Source: an uncultured Eubacteriales bacterium (GTDB taxonomy: Bacteria; Bacillota; Clostridia; Peptostreptococcales; Anaerovoracaceae). From it: a DNA stretch of 8,036 nucleotides. Where the stretch lies: assembly GCA_910585135.1 (NCBI GenBank), contig CAJUEB010000111.1, forward strand, positions 1 to 8,036, given 5' to 3'. The position numbers and the translations under genes are program-made. This document shows, piece by piece, positions 1 to 4,724 of the stretch. Numbering within the stretch: the stretch's first letter is position 1; each line of letters opens with the position of its first letter. The notes under the pieces were generated by a model. It worked only from the letters and a program-made list of their open reading frames with translations, was not told where the DNA came from and ran no database searches.

Positions 1-480
1 AAGGCAATTAAAATAATCGTCCACGAAAATCAAAAGACCCAACACGATCGTCGCAAACTGCGCGCCCATTCTGGTTTTGATGTGCTGGCTCGCCCACACT
101 CCGAAAGCTTTTGACCCGCCTGACTTGTTGAGCAGCGCTACCACTACGCCCAAAATAACGAGAAAAACCAGTATCCCTACATTGTAGGAATCCGAAAGCG
201 AAGCTACGATGCCATCGCTTATAACGTGCGTCAATGTTCCTTCAAAGCTTCCCGCATAAAGCACGCCGCCGATCACGATCCCAATGAACAACGAACTGTA
301 CACTTCCTTCGTGATGAGCGCCAATAAAATAGCCGCGACCGGCGGTACGATAGACCATGCCGTCGCATATAATGCCGGTTCTTCCGCCGCCTCTTCGGCA
401 AACGCAAATAAAGGACATGCCATCACAACTACCACAGACAGCATGATGCTCCTGATTACTCTGTTCCTAAAATTTTTCAT
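1..480 (-). CDS. NhaC-family transporter, probable lysine transporter (N-terminal 160 residues, cut by window edge)
   Basis: An open frame starts at ATG 480-478 and is still open after 160 codons at the left edge, so the C-terminal part is missing. The protein begins with a basic, signal-like segment (residues 1-8 rich in Lys/Arg, hydrophobic core about 11-28 ending ACPLFAFAEE). Probable membrane segments follow at about 43-57, 62-78, 100-118 and 143-157. The stretches ALITKEVYSSLFIGI and LIFVDDYFNCL match my recollection of NhaC-type Na+/H+ antiporters. A GAGAGG ribosome binding site lies 5 to 6 nt upstream. The gene lies directly behind a lysine riboswitch (750-913). NhaC-superfamily proteins under L-box control have been proposed as lysine importers in comparative genomics, so I infer lysine uptake coupled to an ion gradient. 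Family assignment is firm; the substrate rests on the riboswitch. A generic Na+/H+ antiporter remains possible. Confidence 0.85.
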   Translation of the reverse strand, partial: MKNFRNRVIRSIMLSVVVVMACPLFAFAEEAAEEPALYATAWSIVPPVAAILLALITKEVYSSLFIGIVIGGVLYAGSFEGTLTHVISDGIVASLSDSYNVGILVFLVILGVVVALLNKSGGSKAFGVWASQHIKTRMGAQFATIVLGLLIFVDDYFNCL

Positions 481-688
481 TTTTTCCTCTCATGTAAATA
501 GTATGTAATTTGAATGTGTTTTGAAGATAATTGAATCATCATACAGATCATATAAAATGCGTCCTAATGTCTGCACAGATAATTTGAAACGCCTTTGTTT
601 TGAAGTAATGATGCAGATCATGCTGCCAGCTTTTGCAGCAAACGCATGAATCATAATCCCACGGCTATGCCGCTGGTATTTCATATGC
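481..688 (-). other. Leader between riboswitch terminator and transporter start
   Basis: This 208-nt stretch would be transcribed only when the terminator at 689-726 is bypassed. It has small possible stems (GCTGC/GCAGC around 625-645) and an AT-rich end before the GAGAGG ribosome binding site. A weak -10-like TATGAT occurs near 550, but no matching -35 was found. I see no credible gene: the only minus-strand frame of any length begins inside the terminator hairpin and resembles no family I know. Confidence 0.5.
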
Positions 689-726
689 AAAAAAGCCATG
701 GATATGCGGACAGCAATATCCATGGC
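689..726 (-). terminator. Rho-independent terminator, expression platform of the lysine riboswitch
   Basis: Read on the minus strand, an 11-bp perfect stem (GCCATGGATAT at 726-716, ATATCCATGGC at 705-695) closes a 10-nt loop and is followed by six T residues (694-689). The 5' arm (725-717) can instead pair with 756-748, which includes the closing strand of the riboswitch P1 helix; 8 of 9 positions match, with a G-G mismatch at 752/721. This gives the standard exclusive choice: ligand bound, P1 intact, terminator forms; ligand absent, antiterminator forms and the transporter is transcribed. Confidence 0.92.
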
Positions 727-749
727 AATAAAAAACCTTTATCGTCTCC

Positions 750-913
750 ATCGATAGCGCTCCACTTGCGTGACAGTCCGCCGCATATTTTGCGGCGGCC
801 CAGAAGCATTTTGAGGAAATGCTCCTTCGGCAGAATTTCCTTTCACATACGCAGTATTCCGGTTCCTCAGCCGGACTGCATACGCTACTGATAAATTCCG
901 CGCCTCTATCAAC
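750..913 (-). promoter_or_regulatory. Lysine riboswitch (L box) aptamer
   Basis: The conserved L-box segments appear in order on the minus strand: GATAGAGGCGCGG (910-898), ATCAGTA (892-886), TCTGCCGAAG (834-825), CTGGG (803-799), GACTGTCAC (778-770) and GGAGCGCTATC (763-753). P1 closes between 910-906 (GATAG) and 757-753 (CTATC). Arm P2 ends in a CCGG/CCGG helix whose loop holds TGAGGAA (869-863). Arm P3 (AGCAT/ATGCT) has a loop holding TTCCTCA (818-812), the exact complement, giving the kissing interaction known for this class. P4 is a perfect 8-bp stem (798-791 with 785-778). P5 is CAC-GCAA-GTG (772-763), capped by a GNRA-type tetraloop. In this family lysine binds the five-way junction and usually turns off biosynthesis or transport genes. 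It lies upstream of the NhaC-family gene and 44 nt past the rplQ stop. Confidence 0.96.
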
Positions 914-931
914 TGATTCAATTTTAATTCT

Positions 932-960
932 ATTCTATGACCTCTGTATGCACGGCTTAA
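932..960 (-). promoter_or_regulatory. Possible promoter for the riboswitch transcript
   Basis: A -10-like TAGAAT (937-932; one mismatch to TATAAT) lies 17 nt after a weak -35-like TTAAGC (960-955) that overlaps the rplQ stop codon. A start about seven bases downstream, near 925, would fall just before the aptamer, which is where a riboswitch promoter is expected. The -35 matches at only three of six positions, so this is tentative. The alternative is that the transporter is read only by transcripts continuing from rplQ. Confidence 0.35.
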
Positions 961-1298
961 ACAAGCTCGAGGAATGCCATTTCCGCATTATCTCCCCGCC
1001 TTGGTCCCAGCTTCAAAATCCTGGTATATCCGCCCTGCCTGTCTTCATAGCCTGGTGCGATTTCATCAAACAACTTCGTTACAACGGATTCGTCATATAC
1101 ATATGCAAGCACCTGTCTTCTGGCATGAAGATCCCCGCGCTTTGCAAGTGTAATCATTTTTTCTGCCTGCCTTCTGGCTTCCTTCGCTCTCGTAACAGTT
1201 GTCGTAATTCTGCCTTCCCTGAAAAGGTCAGTTACCAGATTTCTCAACATCGCTTTTCTGTGAGCCGTAGGCCTGCCTAATTTTCTATATCCTGGCAT
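957..1298 (-). CDS. rplQ: 50S ribosomal protein L17
   Basis: This 113-residue protein begins MPGYRKLGRPTAHRKAML, the hallmark L17 start, and carries LFREGRITTTVTRAKE at about 25-40 and the C-terminal GPRRGDNAEMAFLELV. L17 is a large-subunit protein near the exit-tunnel side of 23S rRNA. The length matches the short bacterial form. The start is set by an AGGAGG ribosome binding site within the 22-nt gap after rpoA. It is the last gene of the alpha cluster here. No separate terminator is visible after it, because the lysine riboswitch begins within about 45 nt. In many Bacillota rplQ is followed by energy-coupling-factor transporter genes; here it is followed by an amino-acid transporter. Confidence 0.97.
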   Translation of the reverse strand: MPGYRKLGRPTAHRKAMLRNLVTDLFREGRITTTVTRAKEARRQAEKMITLAKRGDLHARRQVLAYVYDESVVTKLFDEIAPGYEDRQGGYTRILKLGPRRGDNAEMAFLELV

Positions 1299-1320
1299 TG
1301 CTGCATCCTCCTATTTTAAA

Positions 1321-2265
1321 TTATTCGTCGCTCTGCCTGAGGCCAAGACCCAGTTCGTCAAGCTTATGCTTCACTTCATCCAGAGACTTTTTCCCCAGGT
1401 TTCTAACCTTCATCATATCTTCTTCACTTCTATGCGTCAGCTCTTCAACAGTATTGATAGCCGCCCGCTTGAGGCAATTGAAAGAACGCACGGAAAGCTC
1501 CAGCTCTTCGATCGTCATTTCCAGAGCCTTTTCCTTCTGGTTTTCTTCCTTCTCGACCATGATTTCCATGCTTTCAGCTGAATCCGTCAATTCAACAAAC
1601 AAATTCAAATGCTCCTGCATGATCTTCGCTCCAATGGAAACGCCTTCGCTCGGCGTGATCGAGCCGTCTGTCCAGATTTCAAGAATGAGTTTGTCGTAAT
1701 CTGTTACCTGCCCTACTCTTGTATTTTCAACCGTAAAGTTTACCTTCCTTACCGGTGTGAAAATAGAATCCGTAGGGATAACTGATATTGGCGTATTCTC
1801 ATCCTTGTTCATCTCCGCAGAAACATAGCCTCTTCCCTTTGCCATATTGATTTCCATGATGAGTGTTGCGTTTTCTTCAAGCGTCGCTATATGAAGCTCC
1901 GGATTGAAGATTTCCACATCGGCATCCCCCAAAATATCCGCCGCAGTCACCTCTTTTGGACCGATCGCATTGATCAATACCCGCTTGGTATTTTCGCCGC
2001 TGAGTTTAATTGCCAGTTTCTTCAAATTGAGGATGATCTCAGTTACATCCTCTTTTACGCCCGGAATTGTAGAAAACTCATGGAGAATCCCATCGATCTT
2101 CACAGAAGTAACAGCAACTCCGGGAAGTGAGCTCAGAAGAATTCTTCTCAAACTGTTCCCAAGGGTAGTACCGTATCCTCTTTCGAGAGGCTCTACTACG
2201 AATTTTCCATAATTGGAATCATCGCCTGTTATACATTCGATTGTTGGTTTTTCGATTTCTATCAC
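1321..2265 (-). CDS. rpoA: DNA-directed RNA polymerase subunit alpha
   Basis: This 314-residue protein has the usual Bacillota length. The N-terminal domain (about 1-230) starts the dimerisation and assembly platform for beta and beta', with LGNSLRRILLSSLPG at residues 35-49. A charged linker (around 235-245, EKEENQKEKALEM) leads to the C-terminal domain, with ELSVRSFNCLKRAAINTVEE and KVRNLGKKSLDEVK. These are the helix-hairpin-helix elements that bind UP-element DNA and activators. The start codon is GTG (2265-2263), supported by an AAAGGAGGG ribosome binding site. No family residue appears to be missing. It is separated from rpsD by 149 nt of stem-loops, so its level could be set apart from the upstream ribosomal proteins. 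Confidence 0.98.
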   Translation of the reverse strand: MIEIEKPTIECITGDDSNYGKFVVEPLERGYGTTLGNSLRRILLSSLPGVAVTSVKIDGILHEFSTIPGVKEDVTEIILNLKKLAIKLSGENTKRVLINAIGPKEVTAADILGDADVEIFNPELHIATLEENATLIMEINMAKGRGYVSAEMNKDENTPISVIPTDSIFTPVRKVNFTVENTRVGQVTDYDKLILEIWTDGSITPSEGVSIGAKIMQEHLNLFVELTDSAESMEIMVEKEENQKEKALEMTIEELELSVRSFNCLKRAAINTVEELTHRSEEDMMKVRNLGKKSLDEVKHKLDELGLGLRQSDE

Positions 2266-2271
2266 TCAAAA

Positions 2272-2280
2272 CCCTCCTTT
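2272..2280 (-). promoter_or_regulatory. Strong ribosome binding site of rpoA (fixes a GTG start)
   Basis: On the minus strand AAAGGAGGG is followed by TTTTGA and then GTG. It is a near-perfect anti-16S match at 6-nt spacing. The first in-frame codon after it that gives the family N-terminus MIEIEKP is the GTG, so that is chosen as the start. Confidence 0.85.
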
Positions 2281-2292
2281 TTATCCCAAAAC

Positions 2293-2308
2293 GATAACGG
2301 TTGTTATC
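2293..2308 (-). other. Small stem-loop before rpoA
   Basis: A perfect 6-bp stem GATAAC/GTTATC has a 4-nt loop (AACC on the minus strand) and is followed by GTTTTGGG. It sits just upstream of the rpoA ribosome binding site. The stem is too weak and the T run too short for a confident terminator. It could mark a folded rpoA leader. Confidence 0.4.
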
Positions 2309-2317
2309 TAGATTATT

Positions 2318-2344
2318 GCGGGTTTAGGCTCAGCCAAAACCCGC
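2318..2344 (-). other. GC-rich stem-loop in the rpsD-rpoA gap
   Basis: GCGGGTTT (2318-2325) pairs perfectly with AAACCCGC (2337-2344). After one A-A mismatch, GGC pairs with GCC around a 3-nt loop. Neither strand has a T tract after it, so it is not an ordinary intrinsic terminator. It follows the long hairpin 2348-2416 by only three bases. Confidence 0.6.
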
Positions 2345-2347
2345 ATC

Positions 2348-2416
2348 AATGTTTTGTCAAGAGCAGAAAGCATAAAATTTGCAAAGCAAATTTTTGCTGA
2401 CTCTTGACAAAACATT
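2348..2416 (-). repeat. Long interrupted inverted repeat at the rpsD stop codon
   Basis: A 16-bp perfect outer arm (AATGTTTTGTCAAGAG at 2348-2363, its complement at 2401-2416) encloses a second stem, AAAATTTGC/GCAAATTTT, around a 3-nt AAA loop, with short mismatched stretches between. The whole 69 nt can fold into one long hairpin. The outer arm includes two bases of the rpsD stop codon. No T run follows in the transcribed direction, so it is not a standard terminator. Possible roles are an RNA processing or stability element between rpsD and rpoA, or a small inserted repeat. Confidence 0.8.
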
Positions 2417-3035
2417 ACTTGGAATACAATTCGACGATAAGATGCTCTGCTACAGGAGTATCTATTTCCTCTCTTGTCGGCACAGAAAGAACTTTTCCTT
2501 CGAGCTTTTCTACGTCTACAGTTACCCATGCAGGAACTGTAATCGACATTTCCTTTACTTCCTTGAATTTCGGCGAGTTTGTGCTCTTTTCCTTAACCTT
2601 GATAATATCTCCCGGCTTAACGGTGTAGGATGGAATATCGACCTTCCTGCCGTTTACCTGGAAATGTCCGTGATTAACGAGCTGTCTTGCTTCTTTTCTG
2701 GATGAAGCAAATCCCAGCCTGAATACCACGTTATCCAATCGTGTTTCTAATAAGATCAGCAGATTTTCACCTGTAATCCCTGCTTTTCGTTCTGCTTTAT
2801 CGAAAAGATTTCTAAACTGCGTTTCCTGCAAGCCATAAAATCTCTTCGCCTTCTGCTTTTCCCTAAGCTGCAATCCATAGTCCGAAACCTTTGATCTTCC
2901 CTGTCCATGCTGTCCGGGAGCATAAGCTCTTCGATCGATCGCGCATTTGCTGCTATAGCATCTGTCGCCCTTTAAAAAGAGCTTCTGACCTTCTCTTCTG
3001 CATAATCTGCAATTAGCGTCTGTATATCTTGCCAT
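2415..3035 (-). CDS. rpsD: 30S ribosomal protein S4 (zinc-binding form)
   Basis: This 206-residue protein starts MARYTDANCRLCRREG. Cys 9, 12, 26 and 31 form the zinc knuckle of the C+ form of S4. The S4 RNA-binding domain covers roughly 95-155 (TRLDNVVFRLGFASSRKEAR, then HFQVNGRKVDIPSY). S4 is a primary 16S rRNA binder that nucleates 30S assembly and in several bacteria represses its own operon. The gene lies in the alpha cluster between rpsK and rpoA, as in many Clostridia and unlike Bacillus subtilis, where rpsD stands alone. The start follows a GGGAGG ribosome binding site in a 21-nt gap. Its stop codon lies in the arm of the 2348-2416 hairpin. Confidence 0.98.
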   Translation of the reverse strand: MARYTDANCRLCRREGQKLFLKGDRCYSSKCAIDRRAYAPGQHGQGRSKVSDYGLQLREKQKAKRFYGLQETQFRNLFDKAERKAGITGENLLILLETRLDNVVFRLGFASSRKEARQLVNHGHFQVNGRKVDIPSYTVKPGDIIKVKEKSTNSPKFKEVKEMSITVPAWVTVDVEKLEGKVLSVPTREEIDTPVAEHLIVELYSK

Positions 3036-3056
3036 TTGAATGTTTCCTCCCTTCCA

Positions 3057-3455
3057 TTAGACTCTTCTGCGTTTCGGCGGTCTGCATCCGTTATGTGGAA
3101 TCGGCGTGATGTCTTTAATCATAGTGATTTCAAGACCTGCCGTCTGAAGCGCCCTGATAGCAGCTTCTCTTCCGGATCCCGGACCCTTCACGTAAACTTC
3201 AACTGTTTTCAACCCGTGCTCCATGGCTGCCTTGGCAGCATCTTCAGCAGCCGACTGCGCAGCAAACGGCGTGGATTTTCTGGAACCCTTAAATCCCAGG
3301 GAGCCAGCGCTTGACCATGACAGGGCGTTTCCTGCCATATCGGTCAGCGTTACCAATGTATTGTTAAAGGTAGCCTGAATATGAGCCTGGCCTTTTTCAA
3401 CATTTTTACGTTCTCTTTTCTTTTTTCTGACAGCCTTTTTTACAGCTTTAGCCAT
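3057..3455 (-). CDS. rpsK: 30S ribosomal protein S11
   Basis: This 132-residue protein has the family core: AHIQATFNNTLVTLTD (about 24-39), SAGSLGFKGSRKSTPFAAQ, the glycine-rich VKGPGSGREAAIRAL and the C-terminal DITPIPHNGCRPPKRRRV. S11 sits on the 30S platform near the Shine-Dalgarno/anti-Shine-Dalgarno helix and the E site. The basic N-terminus (MAKAVKKAVRKKKRERKNVE) is typical of Bacillota. An AAAGGAGG ribosome binding site precedes it in the short gap after rpsM, so the two are almost certainly co-transcribed. No irregularity was seen. Confidence 0.98.
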   Translation of the reverse strand: MAKAVKKAVRKKKRERKNVEKGQAHIQATFNNTLVTLTDMAGNALSWSSAGSLGFKGSRKSTPFAAQSAAEDAAKAAMEHGLKTVEVYVKGPGSGREAAIRALQTAGLEITMIKDITPIPHNGCRPPKRRRV

Positions 3456-3470
3456 ATTGTCCTACCTCCT

Positions 3471-3839
3471 TTACTTCTTCTTTCTTCCTACGGTCTTTTT
3501 CGGACCTTTGCGAGTTCTAGCGTTTGTCTTCGTCTTCTGTCCTCTTACAGGCAGGCCTCTTCTGTGCCTGATACCCCTGTAGCATCCGATTTCCATGAGG
3601 CGCTTGATGTTCAGGTTCACATCTCTTCGCAGGTCGCCTTCTACCATGTAATCCGCTTCGATTACCTTTCTGATCTTACCTGCTTCTTCCTCTGTCAGAT
3701 CCTTTACTCTCGTGTCAGGATTGATTCCGGTCTTCTTCAAGATTTCTCTTGAAGTCGGCCAACCTATTCCGTAGATGTAGGTCAGGCCAGCTTCGATCCT
3801 TTTTTCGTTTGGTAAGTCTACACCGGCTATACGAGCCAT
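3471..3839 (-). CDS. rpsM: 30S ribosomal protein S13
   Basis: This 122-residue protein opens MARIAGVDLPNEKRIEAGLT, with YIYGIG at about 21-26, DLRRDVNLNIKRLMEIGCYR in the middle and the basic tail RRGLPVRGQKTKTNARTRKG. S13 lies in the head of the small subunit, contacts the P-site tRNA and forms the intersubunit bridge with L5. After YIYGIG most orthologues I recall have a basic residue; here it is Trp (GIGWPTS), a minor variation. It starts behind AGGAGG and opens the rpsM-rpsK-rpsD-rpoA-rplQ run. In front of it is the 520-nt gap that sets it apart from rpmJ. Confidence 0.98.
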   Translation of the reverse strand: MARIAGVDLPNEKRIEAGLTYIYGIGWPTSREILKKTGINPDTRVKDLTEEEAGKIRKVIEADYMVEGDLRRDVNLNIKRLMEIGCYRGIRHRRGLPVRGQKTKTNARTRKGPKKTVGRKKK

Positions 3840-3872
3840 ATTTTCCTCCTATTCCCATCTTCCGTCACGCAT

Positions 3873-3895
3873 CCTGCCCTACCAAATCAGGCAGG
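3873..3895 (-). promoter_or_regulatory. Stem-loop in the rpsM leader
   Basis: CCTGCC (3873-3878) pairs with GGCAGG (3890-3895) around an 11-nt loop, 33 nt upstream of the rpsM start. The position fits a translational control hairpin of the alpha cluster, where S4 is the known repressor in Escherichia coli. The sequence alone does not show that S4 binds here, and there is no T tract to suggest termination. Confidence 0.4.
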
Positions 3896-3938
3896 CCGTA
3901 ATATAAACGGGATGTTCTTTGTTTGTTACAACTAATTC

Positions 3939-3959
3939 ATATAAATAATTCATTTATAT
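3939..3959 (-). other. AT-rich palindrome upstream of rpsM
   Basis: ATATAAAT (3939-3946) and ATTTATAT (3952-3959) are perfect complements around five bases. It could melt easily or bind a protein. It lies in the most AT-rich part of the gap, where a promoter would be expected, but no -35/-10 pair with good spacing was found. Confidence 0.4.
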
Positions 3960-4005
3960 CATATGCTTTTATCAAGCTGCCGCATGGGGGGGTAGTAAGT
4001 CAAGT

Positions 4006-4074
4006 GAAAAATTTTATTGCGGCAATTAGTCCTCGGTGCTTACGCCTGCGGAGATTGCCTTCATAAAATTTTTC
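4006..4074 (-). repeat. 69-nt two-part inverted repeat in the rpmJ-rpsM gap
   Basis: GAAAAATTTTAT (4006-4017) is the exact complement of ATAAAATTTTTC (4063-4074). After a symmetrical 3-by-3 mismatch, GGCAAT (4021-4026) pairs with ATTGCC (4054-4059) around a 27-nt interior. The matched arms and symmetrical mismatch suggest a selected RNA fold or the core of a small noncoding repeat. The T stretch lies inside the arm rather than after the stem, so it is not a typical terminator. Confidence 0.75.
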
Positions 4075-4359
4075 TCATTGCAGTTCTCCATACCAAAGAT
4101 ACGCCATCAGAGCAAATAATTCTCCTAATTACATCTCACATACCCTTGCAATTCAAACCATTCCTTCCTCCCAGCGGGCGAAATCTTTTACGGAGATGAC
4201 CTCCGCAGGTACGCTTTCCATGCAGTCTTCGTACCGAACCTTTTTGTCCGAAGAGCTTTAGCGATTCGTTGACAAAACGGATAGCAACGAGTGCGTAGCG
4301 CCGTTGGAGTAGCCAAAGGCTACGCTGGACACGTCATCGGAGTAAACAGATTTCGCTAT

Positions 4360-4473
4360 TTAACCCTGCTTCTGCTTATGCTTCGGGTTTTCGCAGATAA
4401 CCATTACTCTGCCTTTTCTTTTAATGACCTTGCATTTTTCGCAGATCGGCTTTACGGAAGCTCTAACCTTCAT
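4360..4473 (-). CDS. rpmJ: 50S ribosomal protein L36 (zinc-binding form)
   Basis: This short 37-residue gene reads MKVRASVKPICEKCKVIKRK and ends ENPKHKQKQG. Cys 11, Cys 14, Cys 27 and His 32 are the zinc ligands of the C+ form of L36, the smallest large-subunit protein. It begins 14 nt after the infA stop with a GAGGAGG ribosome binding site, so it is translated from the same transcript. Length and ligands are complete. Downstream (towards rpsM) lies the long structured gap. Confidence 0.98.
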   Translation of the reverse strand: MKVRASVKPICEKCKVIKRKGRVMVICENPKHKQKQG

Positions 4474-4487
4474 TTGAATTCCTCCTC

Positions 4488-4709
4488 TTATGCCTTTCCT
4501 CTCCAGGTGATGCGTCCTCTGGTGAGGTCGTAAGGCGATAATTCCACCTTCACTTTATCTCCTGGAATAATTCTGATATAGTTTGTTCTGATCTTTCCGG
4601 AAACGTGCGCGAGCACCTTATGTCCGGTTTCAAGCTCTACAATAAACATTGCGTTAGGCTGTGCCTCAATTACTTTGCCTTCCGCTTCTATGACATCCTT
4701 TTTTGCCAT
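4488..4709 (-). CDS. infA: Translation initiation factor IF-1
   Basis: This 73-residue OB-fold protein reads MAKKDVIEAEGKVIEAQPNA, with LETGHKVLAHVSGKIR in the centre and VELSPYDLTRGRITWR at the end, a close match to bacterial IF-1. IF-1 binds the 30S A site during initiation and supports IF-2 and IF-3. The start follows a GAGGTG site in the 15-nt gap after map. In several Bacillota a small KOW-domain ribosomal-type gene sits between map and infA; there is no room for one here. Confidence 0.98.
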   Translation of the reverse strand: MAKKDVIEAEGKVIEAQPNAMFIVELETGHKVLAHVSGKIRTNYIRIIPGDKVKVELSPYDLTRGRITWRGKA

Positions 4710-4724
4710 TTCAACACCTCGCTA

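Larger units (their letters stand above)
3840..4359 (-). other. Unusually long rpmJ-rpsM gap, repeat-like element plus rpsM leader
   Basis: rpmJ and rpsM are normally separated by tens of bases; here there are 520. No gene family is recognised on either strand. The part from about 3970 to 4350 is dense in self-complementary sequence: stems at 4293-4325, CGGAG/CTCCG near 4190-4206, and the 69-nt repeat 4006-4074. It also has a run of seven G (3986-3992). The last 130 bases before rpsM are AT-rich and carry two further hairpins. I read it as an inserted noncoding repeat-type element followed by a leader. Only one copy lies in this window, so repetition in the genome cannot be shown. No convincing promoter was found, though an internal rpsM promoter may be present. 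Confidence 0.55.

Noticed and set aside
490..723. Minus-strand 77-codon frame between the terminator and the transporter
   Set aside because: Its ATG is inside the terminator stem, it has no ribosome binding site and resembles no family I know; it is leader sequence.
739..921. Minus-strand 60-codon frame from a TTG, whose start (LIEARNLSVAY) resembles the N-terminus of an EcfA-type ATPase, a gene expected after rplQ
   Set aside because: The rest has no Walker motif, and the bases are fully accounted for by the lysine riboswitch, whose conserved segments and helices match throughout.
819..1280. Plus-strand 153-codon frame
   Set aside because: It runs antisense through rplQ and the riboswitch and has no recognisable domain; a shadow of conserved minus-strand sequence.
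2348..2416. The long hairpin as a rho-independent terminator between rpsD and rpoA
   Set aside because: No T run follows the stem in the transcribed direction, and termination here would cut off rpoA and rplQ, which show no clear promoter of their own.
2404..2430. Plus-strand promoter-like TTGACA with TACAAT, antisense to rpsD
   Set aside because: The spacing is only 15 bases, and the TTGACA is a by-product of the hairpin arm; no plus-strand gene follows.
3961..4005. Promoter for rpsM from TTGACT or TTGATA on the minus strand
   Set aside because: No -10-like hexamer lies at 16 to 18 bases from either; TATGAT and TATAAA nearby lack a suitable -35.
4017..4199. Plus-strand 60-codon frame (TTG start) in the rpmJ-rpsM gap
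   Set aside because: It crosses the 4006-4074 inverted repeat, has no ribosome binding site and no known domain. It could be misannotated as a hypothetical protein wherever this sequence recurs.
2351..4280. Ten-base match GTTTTGTCAA shared by the rpsD-rpoA hairpin and the rpmJ-rpsM gap
   Set aside because: A ten-base match is expected by chance several times in a window of this size, and the flanks do not align, so the two elements are not shown to be related.
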